From positions 1-64,000 of the forward strand of contig NZ_LGUR01000193.1 in NCBI RefSeq assembly GCF_001270495.1: a stretch of 64,000 nucleotides of DNA. Reading direction: 5' to 3'. This DNA is from Streptomyces viridochromogenes. Lineage in GTDB: Bacteria; Actinomycetota; Actinomycetes; Streptomycetales; Streptomycetaceae. Of this stretch, positions 48,103 through 57,204 are shown piece after piece (position 1 is the stretch's first letter; every line of letters starts with the position of its first letter). The notes under the pieces were generated by a model that worked only from the letters and a program-made list of their open reading frames with translations, was not told where the DNA came from and did no database searches. A program made the translations under genes and the position numbers.

Positions 48103-48702
48103 ATGCAAACGCCCCCGCCGCCCACTCCGCGCACCGAGCCCACCGACGCGGATGTCGAGGCCTTCAAGCAGCAGCTCGGGCGCCCCCCGCGCGGGCTGCG
48201 CGCGATCGCGCACCGGTGCCCGTGCGGGCAGCCGGACGTCGTCGAGACGGCCCCGCGCCTGCCCGACGGCACGCCCTTCCCGACGCTGTACTACCTGACG
48301 TGCCCGAAGGCGTCGTCGGCGATCGGCACGCTGGAGGCGAACGGCGTGATGAAGGAGATGACGGCGCGGCTGGAGAGCGACCCGGAACTGGCCGCGTCCT
48401 ACCGGGCCGCGCACGAGGACTACATCCGGCGCCGCGACGAGATCGAGGAGCTGAAGGGCTTCCCGAGCGCGGGCGGCATGCCGGACCGGGTGAAGTGCCT
48501 GCACGTCCTGGTCGCGCACTCGCTGGCGGCCGGGCCCGGGGTCAACCCGCTGGGCGACGAGGCGATCGCCATGCTGCCGGAGTGGTGGGCCAAGGGCCCG
48601 TGCGTGCCTCCGTTCGCGACGCAGGAGGACGTCGTCAAGCTCGGCGCGAACGGCGGCGGCTTCTTCGGTACGGACGACACGGACGAGGGGGCCGAGAAGT
48701 GA
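48103..48702 (+). CDS. DUF501 domain-containing protein
   Basis: The 199-residue soluble protein is the actinobacterial DUF501 family member found between divIC and ppx. Features are LGRPPRGLRAIAHRCPCGQPDVVETAPR with a Cys-x-Cys pair, FPTLYYLTCP, a helical centre, then DRVKCLHVLVAHSLAAGPGVNPLGDE. The conserved Cys and His residues could bind metal. No function is established. Its stop overlaps the ppx start (GTGA). Confidence 0.93.
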   Translation: MQTPPPPTPRTEPTDADVEAFKQQLGRPPRGLRAIAHRCPCGQPDVVETAPRLPDGTPFPTLYYLTCPKASSAIGTLEANGVMKEMTARLESDPELAASYRAAHEDYIRRRDEIEELKGFPSAGGMPDRVKCLHVLVAHSLAAGPGVNPLGDEAIAMLPEWWAKGPCVPPFATQEDVVKLGANGGGFFGTDDTDEGAEK

Positions 48703-49694
48703 CCCGCGTCGCCGCCATCGATTGCGGTACGAACTCCATCCGGCTCCTCGTCGCCGACGTCACGGTGCCCGACAGCGCCTCCGGCGCGGGGGCCACCGGC
48801 AAACTCGTCGACCTGGACCGCCGTATGACCATCGTGCGCCTGGGCCAGGGCGTCGACCGTACGGGCCGGCTCGCCCCCGAGGCCCTGGAGCGCACCTTCG
48901 CCGCCTGCCGGGACTACGCGGCGATCATCAAGGAACACGGCGCCGAGCGGCTCCGCTTCGTCGCCACCTCCGCCTCCCGGGACGCCGAGAACCGGGACGA
49001 GTTCGTGCGCGGGGTCATGGACATCCTGGGCGTCGAGCCCGAGGTCGTCACCGGGGACCAGGAGGCCGAGTTCTCCTTCACCGGGGCGACGAAGGAGCTG
49101 GTGGGCCGCGAGGACCTGCACCGGCCCTACCTCGTCGTGGACATCGGCGGCGGGTCGACCGAGTTCGTCGTCGGCGAGGAGCACGTCCGCGCGGCACGTT
49201 CCGTGGACGTCGGCTGCGTGCGGATGACCGAGCGCCACCTGGTCAGCGACGGCGTCGTCTGCGACCCGCCCTCCGAGGAGCGGATCGCGGCGATGCGGGC
49301 CGACATCGAGGCCGCCCTCGATCTCGCCGAGCTGACGGTGCCGTTGCGCGAGGCGAAGACGCTGGTGGGGCTCGCCGGTTCGGTCACCACGATGTCGGCG
49401 ATCGCCCAGGACCTGCCCGAGTACGACTCGGCCCGCATCCACCACTCCCGGATCAGCCACGACCGGGTCCGCCGGATCACCGACTGGCTGCTGCACTCCA
49501 CCCACGCCGAGCGCGCGGCCGTACCCTCCATGCACCCGGGGCGAGTTGACGTCATCGCCGCGGGCGCGCTGGTGCTGCTCGCCATCATGGAACGGATCGG
49601 CGCCGAGGAGGTCGTCGTCAGCGAGCACGACATCCTCGACGGCATCGCCTTCCAGGTCGCGGAAGACGCCGAGGCGGGCAGGCGCAGGGACTGA
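48699..49694 (+). CDS. ppx: Exopolyphosphatase (Ppx/GppA family)
   Basis: The 331-residue enzyme is of the short actinobacterial Ppx/GppA type in the actin-like ATPase fold. It has phosphate loop 1 AAIDCGTNSIRLLV, ATSASRDAENRDEF, catalytic Glu in GDQEAEFSFTG, and phosphate loop 2 VVDIGGGSTEFV. It releases phosphate from inorganic polyphosphate or pppGpp, linking to the stringent response. GTG 48699 overlaps the DUF501 stop. A hairpin follows the gene. Confidence 0.94.
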   Translation: MTRVAAIDCGTNSIRLLVADVTVPDSASGAGATGKLVDLDRRMTIVRLGQGVDRTGRLAPEALERTFAACRDYAAIIKEHGAERLRFVATSASRDAENRDEFVRGVMDILGVEPEVVTGDQEAEFSFTGATKELVGREDLHRPYLVVDIGGGSTEFVVGEEHVRAARSVDVGCVRMTERHLVSDGVVCDPPSEERIAAMRADIEAALDLAELTVPLREAKTLVGLAGSVTTMSAIAQDLPEYDSARIHHSRISHDRVRRITDWLLHSTHAERAAVPSMHPGRVDVIAAGALVLLAIMERIGAEEVVVSEHDILDGIAFQVAEDAEAGRRRD

Positions 49695-49711
49695 CCTGCC
49701 GCGACACGGAA

Positions 49712-49743
49712 CGGCCCCGGTACCTCACGGAGGACCGGGGCCG
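49712..49743 (+). terminator. 10-bp hairpin after ppx
   Basis: CGGCCCCGGT (49712-49721) pairs with 49734-49743 around a 12-base loop, 18 bases after the stop. The small secreted-protein gene is convergent, so it may serve both. Confidence 0.8.
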
Positions 49744-49772
49744 TCGTGTGTCAGCCCGTGCGGGCTTGTCCG

Positions 49773-49991
49773 TCAGTTGCAGAGGAGGACGATGAGGCCG
49801 CTGCACCCTCCGTCGTCACCATGTCCGCCGTAGGCCGTGGACGCCTGTACGGCCGTGGCCTTCGTGGCGACGGGGTGGGCGGGCGTGGCGACGGCCGTGG
49901 CCGCCCCCGCTGCGAGGGCGATGCCGAGGGCAGCGCCGACCGTGACTATTCGGGAGGTGGCCCGCTGGAGGGCCTTCTGTGAGGTGATCAT
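49773..49991 (-). CDS. Small secreted protein with C-terminal Cys pair
   Basis: The 72-residue protein has a clear signal peptide (about 1-36, cleavage near ATA-VATPA). A short mature part ends in GGHGDDGGCSGLIVLLCN, with two Cys that could form a disulfide. Similar short proteins recur in Streptomyces, but I know no function. The mature end is hydrophobic, somewhat like chaplin-type surface peptides, but the chaplin motif is absent. The ribosome-binding site is weak. Confidence 0.75.
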   Translation of the reverse strand: MITSQKALQRATSRIVTVGAALGIALAAGAATAVATPAHPVATKATAVQASTAYGGHGDDGGCSGLIVLLCN

Positions 49992-50552
49992 GGCTGCACG
50001 TTATGTGCCCTTCTGATCAATTTCGCGCGGAGTGTGGCCGACCGAGTGACGGCCATGAGGGGAGGGTGACCCGGGTCGCATCGGCGGGGTGGTCCGGGTC
50101 TCGGTTGCTACTGCTCGGTAGCCGTCGGTTGAGCAGGTCGGCTAGCGTATGAGCGCTCCTGAGGGGGCCTTTTGAGGCCGCCGGCGACCCCCTGAAGGCA
50201 CCCGCTCAAGAACCTTCGTGAAGTTCTTCACAAGGAATTGGGCCCTGGAGAAGCACGGATGGGTGCCGGTTGACCCTTCCGAGGGGTGAACAGGCCCTTG
50301 AACATGTTCAGATGGCCGGTGTAAGGAAGGATCGGGAGGCCGCCGACGGACGGTGTTTCGGCCCGCTCACGGAGGCCCTGAAGAGCCAGAGAGGCAGCTC
50401 ACGCGGCATTGACAACGGGGCGTAACGCTTCCGGGTTCCCGATTGTGACCATGACCTGGGTCACGCGGGCCGGGGAGTGTAGCACAGGGCATGGAAGAGC
50501 TTGTGAAGGGGCGCACGAGCGACCCCCCTGAGGCGGGTGGATACTCGATGGC
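49992..50552. other. Long control region upstream of the NADH dehydrogenase gene
   Basis: No gene is supported in these 561 bases. Besides the Rex-like site (50217-50232) there is a 12-bp palindrome TGAACATGTTCA (50299-50310) and a GTGACC-N8-GGTCAC dyad (50445-50464). A GATACT hexamer (50539-50544) ends 8 bases from the ndh start. The length suggests several promoters or a regulatory RNA. Confidence 0.5.
50217..50232 (+). promoter_or_regulatory. Rex-like redox operator upstream of ndh
   Basis: CGTGAA-GTTC-TTCACA matches the Rex operator (TGTGAA-N4-TTCACA) at every conserved position but one. Rex senses NADH/NAD+ and represses respiratory genes in Streptomyces. The neighbouring gene is an NADH dehydrogenase, so the match is biologically coherent. 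The site is about 320 bases before the start codon. Confidence 0.65.
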
Positions 50553-51941
50553 ATGAGCACCACGGAGCGTCCCAGGATCCTCGTAGTAGGCGGTGGGTAC
50601 GTAGGCCTGTACGCAGCTCGGCGCATCCTCAAGAAGATGCGCTACGGCGAGGCGACCGTCACGGTCGTCGACCCCCGGTCGTACATGACCTACCAGCCCT
50701 TCCTCCCCGAAACCGCCGCCGGCAGCATCTCCCCGCGCCACGTCGTCGTCCCGCTGCGACGCGTGCTGCCCAAGGCGGAGGTCCTCACCGGCCGGGTCAC
50801 CACCATCGATCAGGACCGCAAGGTCGCCACGATCGCCCCGCTGGTCGGCGAGGCGTACGAGCTGCCCTTCGACTACCTGGTCATCGCGATGGGCGCGGTC
50901 TCCCGCACCTTCCCGATCCCCGGCCTCGCCGAGCAGGGCATCGGCATGAAGGGCATTGAGGAGGCCATCGGCCTGCGCAACCACGTCCTCGAGCAGCTCG
51001 ACAAGGCCGACTCCACGACCGACGAGGAGATCCGCCGCAAGGCGCTCACCTTCGTCTTCATCGGCGGTGGCTTCGCGGGCGCGGAGACCATCGGCGAGGT
51101 CGAGGACATGGCCCGCGACGCGGCGAAGTACTACACCAGCGTCTCCCGTGAGGACATGCGGTTCGTCCTCGTCGACGCCGCCGACAAGATCCTCCCCGAG
51201 GTCGGCCCCAAGCTCGGCCAGTACGGCAAGGAGCACCTGGAGAGCCGTGGCGTGGAGATCTACCTCTCCACCTCCATGGACTCCTGCGTCGACGGCCACG
51301 TCGTGCTGAAGAACGGCCTGGAGGTCGACTCCAACACGATCGTCTGGACGGCCGGTGTCAAGCCGAACCCGGCCCTGTCCCGCTTCGGCCTGCCCCTCGG
51401 CCCCCGCGGTCACGTCGACTGCGAGCCGAGCCTCCAGGTCAAGGGCACCGACTACATCTGGGCCGCCGGCGACAACGCCCAGGTCCCGGACATCGTCGGC
51501 CGCAAGGCGGGCAACGAGAACGCCTGGTGCCCGCCGAACGCACAGCACGCGCTGCGTCAGGCGCGCGTCCTCGGCGACAACGTGATCTCCGGTATGCGGG
51601 GCTTCCCGCAGAAGGACTACTCGCACGCCAACAAGGGCGCGGTGGCGGGCCTCGGCCTCCACAAGGGCGTCGCGATGATCGTCATGGGCAAGATGAAGAT
51701 CAAGCTCAAGGGCCGTCTCGCCTGGTACATGCACCGTGGCTACCACGGCCTCGCGATGCCGACCTGGAACCGCAAGGTCCGCGTCTTCGCCGACTGGACC
51801 CTCGGCATGTTCCTCAAGCGCGAGGTCGTCTCCCTCGGCGCGATGGAGCACCCGCGCGAGGAGTTCTACGAGGCCGCCAAGCCGGCCCCGGTCGCTGCCG
51901 CGAGCAAGGCCGAGAAGGGCGAGAAGGCCAAGGCCTCCTGA
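50553..51941 (+). CDS. ndh: Type II NADH dehydrogenase
   Basis: The 462-residue peripheral membrane flavoprotein moves electrons from NADH to menaquinone without pumping protons. It has the FAD fold GGGYVGLYAARRI at the N terminus, the FAD/quinone region YMTYQPFLPETAAG, and a second dinucleotide fold for NADH (FIGGGFAGAETIGEV). WTAGVKPNPAL and AAGDNAQVPDI, the FAD-closing motif, follow. The Lys/Ala-rich tail is short. The ATG has no good ribosome-binding site; GATACT lies 8 bases upstream, which suggests leaderless expression. A 16-bp hairpin follows. Confidence 0.93.
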   Translation: MSTTERPRILVVGGGYVGLYAARRILKKMRYGEATVTVVDPRSYMTYQPFLPETAAGSISPRHVVVPLRRVLPKAEVLTGRVTTIDQDRKVATIAPLVGEAYELPFDYLVIAMGAVSRTFPIPGLAEQGIGMKGIEEAIGLRNHVLEQLDKADSTTDEEIRRKALTFVFIGGGFAGAETIGEVEDMARDAAKYYTSVSREDMRFVLVDAADKILPEVGPKLGQYGKEHLESRGVEIYLSTSMDSCVDGHVVLKNGLEVDSNTIVWTAGVKPNPALSRFGLPLGPRGHVDCEPSLQVKGTDYIWAAGDNAQVPDIVGRKAGNENAWCPPNAQHALRQARVLGDNVISGMRGFPQKDYSHANKGAVAGLGLHKGVAMIVMGKMKIKLKGRLAWYMHRGYHGLAMPTWNRKVRVFADWTLGMFLKREVVSLGAMEHPREEFYEAAKPAPVAAASKAEKGEKAKAS

Positions 51942-51977
51942 CCCTGTCCGGCTGACCTCCCGAGGTCGCTGAACCAC

Positions 51978-52019
51978 CCGAAGGACCTCCCGCCATCCGT
52001 GGTGCGGGAGGTCCTTCGG
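51978..52019 (+). terminator. Perfect 16-bp hairpin after ndh
   Basis: Bases 51978-51993 and 52004-52019 are perfect inverted repeats around a 10-base loop, 37 bases after the stop. Confidence 0.88.
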
Positions 52020-52142
52020 CCTTCCCCGCCTCCGTCGCGGTTGTTTGCCCAGCCGTAACGCGCGTGGGGGACTGCGCACAGGGCTCCCAGGTGTTTACGT
52101 GGTGTTGGGACATTCCGGGATCCGATCACGGAGGTGTGCGCC

Positions 52143-53441
52143 ATGGCAGACGCCGCGGTGCGGCTGAAGAGCCTTCTCGAACAGTTGCTGGGAGTTCCGC
52201 TCCCGGTGCGCATCCGCGCCTGGGACGGTTCGCAGGCGGGGCCGCCGGGCGCGCCGACCCTCGTCGTACGCAATCGCCGCGCCGTCCGGCGGCTGCTGTT
52301 CAAGCCCGGTGAACTGGGCCTGGCCCGGGCCTGGGTGGCCGGGGACCTCGACATCGAGGGGGATCTCTACACCGCCCTCGATCTGCTCTCCGGGCTCGTG
52401 TGGGAGCGGGGGGAGGACGCCCGAAGCCTGGCTCAGGCGCTCCGGGATCCCGAGGTGCGGGCCGCGGTCCGCGGGCTCGTCCGGCTCGGCGGGGTTCCGC
52501 TGCCGCCCGCGCCGCCCCCCGAGGAGGTGCGCCGGGCCCGCGGCCATCTGCACACCAAGCGCACCGACAGACGCGCCATCAGCCACCACTACGACGTCGG
52601 CAACGACTTCTACGAGATCGTCCTCGGGCCGTCCATGGTGTACTCCTGCGCCTACTGGGCGGCCTCGCCCCCGGCCGGCACCCTTGAGGACGCCCAGCGC
52701 GACAAGCTCGACCTCGTCTGCCGCAAGCTCGCCCTCGGGCCCGGCCAGCGGCTGCTCGACGTCGGCTGCGGCTGGGGCTCCATGGCCATGCACGCGGCCC
52801 GCGAGTACGGCGCGCGCGTCGTCGGCGTCACCCTCTCCCAGGAACAGGCGGTCTACGCCCGCAAGCGCGTCGCCGACGAGGGGCTCACCGACAGGGTGGA
52901 GATCCGCGTCCAGGACTACCGGGACGTCGACGACGGGCCGTACGACGCCGTCTCCTCCATCGGCATGGCCGAACACGTCGGCGCCGAGCGGTACCTGGAG
53001 TACGCCGACGTCCTGTACCGGCTGCTGAAGCCCGGGGGGCGGCTGCTCAACCACCAGATCGGGCGGCGGCCGCAGCGCGACGAATCCTCCTACCAGGTCG
53101 ACGAGTTCATCGACTCCTATGTCTTCCCCGACGGTGAGCTGCAGCCCATCGGCGTCACCGTCACCCAGCTCGAACGGGCCGGTTTCGAGGTGCGCGACGT
53201 CGAGTCGATCCGGGAGCACTACGCCCTGACCCTGCGCCGCTGGGTCGACCGGCTGGAGGCCGACTGGGCGCGGGCGGTCAGGCTCACCGGCCCGGGGCGC
53301 GCCCGCGTCTGGCAGCTGTACATGGCCGCCTGCGCGCTCGCCTTCGAACGCAACCGCATCGGCGTCAACCAGGTGCTGGCGATCAGGACGTCCGACTCCG
53401 GTGACTCGGGGATGCCGCTGCGCTCCCGCACCTGGAACTGA
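52143..53441 (+). CDS. cfa: Cyclopropane-fatty-acyl-phospholipid synthase family methyltransferase
   Basis: The 432-residue enzyme transfers a methylene from S-adenosylmethionine to unsaturated acyl chains of membrane phospholipids. Signatures: YDVGNDFYEIVLGPSMVYSC (substrate and bicarbonate region), SAM motif LLDVGCGWGSMAMHAA (about 200-215), SSIGMAEHVGAERY, and QVDEFIDSYVFPDGEL. ATG 52143 is 8 bases after GGAGG and is preferred to the GTG at 52134, which overlaps that site. Conserved residues look intact. It is convergent with the ABC exporter genes. Confidence 0.93.
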   Translation: MADAAVRLKSLLEQLLGVPLPVRIRAWDGSQAGPPGAPTLVVRNRRAVRRLLFKPGELGLARAWVAGDLDIEGDLYTALDLLSGLVWERGEDARSLAQALRDPEVRAAVRGLVRLGGVPLPPAPPPEEVRRARGHLHTKRTDRRAISHHYDVGNDFYEIVLGPSMVYSCAYWAASPPAGTLEDAQRDKLDLVCRKLALGPGQRLLDVGCGWGSMAMHAAREYGARVVGVTLSQEQAVYARKRVADEGLTDRVEIRVQDYRDVDDGPYDAVSSIGMAEHVGAERYLEYADVLYRLLKPGGRLLNHQIGRRPQRDESSYQVDEFIDSYVFPDGELQPIGVTVTQLERAGFEVRDVESIREHYALTLRRWVDRLEADWARAVRLTGPGRARVWQLYMAACALAFERNRIGVNQVLAIRTSDSGDSGMPLRSRTWN

Positions 53442-53449
53442 AACCACAC

Positions 53450-53479
53450 GGGCCCCGCTCCCTCCCGGGAACGGGGCCC
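53450..53479. terminator. Bidirectional hairpin between cfa and the ABC permease gene
   Basis: GGGCCCCG (53450-53457) pairs with CGGGGCCC (53472-53479), with a further weak TCCC/GGGA stem inside the loop. The genes converge here. Confidence 0.75.
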
Positions 53480-53506
53480 ATGTGCGCGTACGGCTGTCTC
53501 GTACGG

Positions 53507-56041
53507 CTATTCCGTCTTGATCGCGTTCAGCATGTTCAGCCGCGCGGCGTTGCGGGCCGGCCACAGCGCGGCCAGGACGCCCACCAGACCGGCCAGCACC
53601 AGGAAGATCCCGATCCGGTCCCAGGGCAGGACCAGCGTGTAGCCCGGGATCTGGTCCGCGAAGGTCTCGCCGATCGCCCAGCCGAGGAACGAGCCGAGGC
53701 CGATGCCGACCACCGCGCCGAACACCGAGATGACCACGGCCTCCAGCCGGACCATCCGCTTCACCCGGCGCCGGTCGAGACCGATCGCGCGCAGCATGCC
53801 GATCTCCTGCTGCCGTTCGAAGACCGACATCGCGAGGGTGTTGACGACCCCCAGCACGGCGATGATCAGGGCCATCGCCAGCAGGCCGTACATGATGTTC
53901 AGCAGGGTGTTGATGACGCCGCCGAACTCGTTGCGGATGTCCTGCCGGTCCATGATCGTGATCGCGGGGTTGTCGCCCAGCGCGTCGGTGAGGACCTTCT
54001 CGTTCGCCGCGGACTGGCCGCCGTCCACCTTCACGAAGATCTGCTGGATGGACGGCTGCACCTCGTGCGGGTTCACGACCTTCGTGTCGACGAGGACGGG
54101 GGAGAGGAACTCGCTGTCCTTGAAGACGGCGCCGACCGTCAGCGTGCCCTTCTTCTCGTCGTTGAAGGTGACGGGGACGCTGTCGCCGGGCTTCCAGCCC
54201 TTGCTCTTGGCCGTCTTCTCGGCGACCGCGATCCGGCCCTCGGCCAGCGTGCCGATGTTGCCGCTGACGACGTCGACGTTCAGTACCTGCTCGATGTCGC
54301 CCGGCGTGACCGCCGAAGCGGACACGTAGTCGTCGTCACCCGCCTGGAAGTAGACGCTCTGCTGCGGCGAGACCGCGGAGACGCCCTTGGCCTTCTCCAG
54401 CGCCGTCAGCGCGGACTCGTCGAGGGCCCCGCCGTTCGCCATCGAGACCATGTAGTCGGCCTTGATGTTGTCCGTGGTCATCTTGTCGATGGCCGCGCCG
54501 ACCGTGGCCCCGAGCACCGACAGGCCGGTGACCAGCGTCAGTCCGATCGCCAGCGCCGAGGCGGTGGCGCCGGTACGGCGCGGATTGCGGACCGCGTTCT
54601 GGCCGGCCAGCTTGCCGGCCACCCCGAAGGGACCGGCGAGCAGCGGACGGACGAGCGCGATCACGGGCCGGGACAGCAGCGGGATCAGGATGATCACACC
54701 GACCAGCGCGAAGAACGCGCCCGCCGCGATGTACATCCGGCCGTCGTCGCCGCCGGACGAGGCACCCAGCACGATCCCGGCGGCGCCGAGGGCGGTGATG
54801 GCCGCGCCGATGGAGTTGCGCACCACCAGCGACTTGGTGGTCGCGACCGCGTGGACGCTGCTCATGGCCGCCACCGGCGGGATCTTCGCGGCGCGGCGGC
54901 CGGGCAGCCAGGCGGCGAACATCGTGATCAGCACACCGACGCTGACCGCGGCGATCACCGGCGTGGCGGACAGGACCAGCGGGCCGCCCGGAATCTTCAT
55001 GCCGAACGCGGCCATGCCGGACCGCAGTCCGACCGCCAGCCCGATGCCGAGGACGAAGCCGATCACCGAGGCGACCAGGCCCACGACCGCGGCCTCGGCG
55101 AGCACCGAGCGGGTGATCTGCCTGCGCGACGCGCCGACGGCCCGCATCAGCGCGATCTCCTTCGTGCGCTGGGCGACCAGCATCGTGAAGGTGTTGGAGA
55201 TCAGGAAGATCCCGACGAAGAGCGCGATGCCCGCGAAGCCGAGCAGGACCTGCTTGAGCGAGCCCAGGCCCTGTTCGATCTGCTCGGCCTGCTCGTCCGC
55301 GAGCGCCTGGCCGGTCTGGGCCTCGGCGGTGTCCGGCAGCAGCGGCTTGACCGCGTCCAGGATCTTCTTGTCGTCCGCGCCGGAGGCGGCGGTGATGGTG
55401 GCGCTCTCGAAGTAGCCCGGCTTGAGGTACTGCTTCTGGGCGACCGCGGTGTCGAAGAGGACGAGGCTGCCGCCGGCGTTCACGGCGCCGTCCTCGGTGG
55501 TGAACACGCCGCTGAGGGTGTACTCCTTCACCGGCCCGTTCGTGGCGACCCGGACCCGGTCGCCGACCTGGTACTCGCCCTTGGCCGCGGACTCCTTGTC
55601 CAGGGCGATCTGATCGTCCTTCACCGGGCCGGAGCCGTCGGTGAACGTGTAGGCGGGGTCCTTGCCGTCCTTGCCGGGGGCGAAGTTGGAGCCCTTGTTG
55701 GACCAGCCGACGCCGATCAGCTTCCCGTCGGGGTCGGCGACGCCGGCGAAGCCTTCGACGCGGCCGTACGCGGCGTCGACGCCGTCCACCGCGGCGATCT
55801 TGTCGAGGGTCTTCCGGGAGAGGCCGGGCTCCTCCTTGGCGTCGTCCGGGTTGGCGTAGGAGGTGATGGCGACGGCGACGTTGTCGTAGCTCTTCGCCGA
55901 CTGGTTGCGGAAGGCGTTGGAGAGGGTGTCGGCGAAGACCAGGGTGCCGGAGACGAACGCGACGCCGAGCATCACGGCGAGCACGGTCATCAGGAGCCGG
56001 GCCTTGTGCGCGAGGACGTTGCGCAGGGCGGTGCGGAACAT
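53507..56041 (-). CDS. FtsX-like ABC transporter permease (second copy)
   Basis: The 844-residue permease has the same two-module FtsX plan as the one at 13514-16084: first span at 15-40, a large extracytoplasmic domain, a helix block with RTKEIALMRAVGASRRQI, a second outside domain, and a last helix block with RQQEIGMLRAIGLDRRRV. It works with the ATPase encoded immediately upstream; the start and stop codons share one base (TGATG). The substrate is unknown. The permeases have diverged more than the ATPases, which suggests different substrates. Confidence 0.93.
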   Translation of the reverse strand: MFRTALRNVLAHKARLLMTVLAVMLGVAFVSGTLVFADTLSNAFRNQSAKSYDNVAVAITSYANPDDAKEEPGLSRKTLDKIAAVDGVDAAYGRVEGFAGVADPDGKLIGVGWSNKGSNFAPGKDGKDPAYTFTDGSGPVKDDQIALDKESAAKGEYQVGDRVRVATNGPVKEYTLSGVFTTEDGAVNAGGSLVLFDTAVAQKQYLKPGYFESATITAASGADDKKILDAVKPLLPDTAEAQTGQALADEQAEQIEQGLGSLKQVLLGFAGIALFVGIFLISNTFTMLVAQRTKEIALMRAVGASRRQITRSVLAEAAVVGLVASVIGFVLGIGLAVGLRSGMAAFGMKIPGGPLVLSATPVIAAVSVGVLITMFAAWLPGRRAAKIPPVAAMSSVHAVATTKSLVVRNSIGAAITALGAAGIVLGASSGGDDGRMYIAAGAFFALVGVIILIPLLSRPVIALVRPLLAGPFGVAGKLAGQNAVRNPRRTGATASALAIGLTLVTGLSVLGATVGAAIDKMTTDNIKADYMVSMANGGALDESALTALEKAKGVSAVSPQQSVYFQAGDDDYVSASAVTPGDIEQVLNVDVVSGNIGTLAEGRIAVAEKTAKSKGWKPGDSVPVTFNDEKKGTLTVGAVFKDSEFLSPVLVDTKVVNPHEVQPSIQQIFVKVDGGQSAANEKVLTDALGDNPAITIMDRQDIRNEFGGVINTLLNIMYGLLAMALIIAVLGVVNTLAMSVFERQQEIGMLRAIGLDRRRVKRMVRLEAVVISVFGAVVGIGLGSFLGWAIGETFADQIPGYTLVLPWDRIGIFLVLAGLVGVLAALWPARNAARLNMLNAIKTE

Positions 56042-56811
56042 CAGCTGGTGCGGCCCTTCGCGTCGAACTGCTTCATGAAGTCGAGGACGTTGTCCGCGGT
56101 CGGCCGGTACATCTCGTCGACGATCCGGCCGTCGGCGAGGAAGACCACGCGGTCCGCGTACGCCGCGGCCACCGGGTCGTGGGTCACCATCACCACCGTC
56201 TGCCCCAATTCCCGTACGGAGTTGCGCAGGAAGCCCAGCACCTCGGCGCCCGAGCGCGAGTCGAGGTTTCCGGTCGGCTCGTCGCCGAAGATGATCTCGG
56301 GCTTGGAGGCCAGCGCGCGGGCCACGGCGACGCGCTGCTGCTGGCCGCCGGAGAGCTGGGCGGGGCGGTGGCTGAGGCGATCGGCCAGGCCCACCATCCG
56401 GATGACCGAATCCACCCACTGCTTGTCAGCCTTGCGGCCCGCGATGTCCATCGGGAGGGTGATGTTCTCCAGGGCCGTCAACGTCGGCAGCAGGTTGAAC
56501 GCCTGGAAGATGAAGCCGATCTTGTCCCGGCGCAACTTCGTCAGCTGCTTGTCCTTCAGGGAGCCCAGTTCGGTGTCGCCGATGCGCACCGAACCGGAGG
56601 AGAAGGTGTCCAGGCCCGCCACGCAGTGCATCAGCGTGGACTTGCCGGAGCCGGAGGGTCCCATGATCGCGGTGAACTCGGCCTGCCGGAACTCGACGGT
56701 GACCCGGTCCAGGGCGACCACCTGGGTCTCGCCCTGTCCGTAGATCTTCGACAGATCCGTGGCACGCGCGGCCACGGTGGTGGCCCGGTCGGCGATGGAT
56801 GCGGTGGTCAC
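56041..56811 (-). CDS. ABC transporter ATP-binding protein (MacB/LolD type, second copy)
   Basis: The 256-residue ATPase has Walker A GPSGSGKST, signature LSGGQQQR, Walker B IIFGDEPTG and H-loop VMVTHDP. It is very similar to the ATPase at 12729-13517, with long identical stretches such as FIFQAFNLLPT and ENITLPMDIAGRK. GTG 56811 follows AGGAG. A long upstream region with a GTCAT-N8-ATGAC dyad separates it from bldA, which points to control by a response regulator encoded elsewhere. Confidence 0.94.
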   Translation of the reverse strand: MTTASIADRATTVAARATDLSKIYGQGETQVVALDRVTVEFRQAEFTAIMGPSGSGKSTLMHCVAGLDTFSSGSVRIGDTELGSLKDKQLTKLRRDKIGFIFQAFNLLPTLTALENITLPMDIAGRKADKQWVDSVIRMVGLADRLSHRPAQLSGGQQQRVAVARALASKPEIIFGDEPTGNLDSRSGAEVLGFLRNSVRELGQTVVMVTHDPVAAAYADRVVFLADGRIVDEMYRPTADNVLDFMKQFDAKGRTS

Positions 56812-56941
56812 GAGTAGGCGCTCCTGAGGGACGACGGTGTTTTCGAAGGGACGTCATCCATCGTCCTGGCTGAAGAGCGCCATGTAGTCAGTCGCTGTTC
56901 CGGTTCCGAAGACAGACTGCGGATGGACGGGACACCGCCGC

Positions 56942-56959
56942 GTCATACCTGAGGATGAC
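56942..56959 (-). promoter_or_regulatory. GTCAT-N8-ATGAC dyad upstream of the second ABC operon
   Basis: Perfect 5-bp half sites at 56942-56946 and 56955-56959 lie 130-148 bases upstream of the ATPase start. The layout suits a dimeric NarL-type response regulator. This is inference from pattern only. The rest of 56812-57204 shows no gene; AT-rich bases near 57115-57130 may hold the operon promoter. Confidence 0.4.
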
Positions 56960-57170
56960 GGCGACCCCTGACGGGTGTTCGAGTCTGGAACAGGTGGAGC
57001 GTCCTTGTTTGGACGGTGAAATTCCGTCATTCCGCATGCGCCGCCGACGGGCGCACGAAAGGCTATTGGCAAGTGCGGATGGCGCGTTCCGTGGGCTGAT
57101 GCACCCTCAGACGTCAATAAAATAAGACAACATCGGTCTGCTCGTCCGCTGTTCGGGGGACGTACCCCGA

Positions 57171-57176
57171 TAGGCT
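57171..57176 (+). promoter_or_regulatory. -10 box of the bldA promoter
   Basis: TAGGCT lies 29 bases before the mature tRNA 5' end, a spacing that fits a short processed leader. An imperfect CGGGG/CCCCG dyad (57154-57169) lies just upstream. Confidence 0.5.
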
Positions 57177-57204
57177 CGGAACCTCGATGCGGAGCCCATG
57201 GCCT

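Noticed and set aside
50299..50310. TGAACATGTTCA considered as a LexA (SOS) box
   Set aside because: Actinobacterial LexA boxes have GAAC-N4-GTTC; here only two bases separate the half sites.
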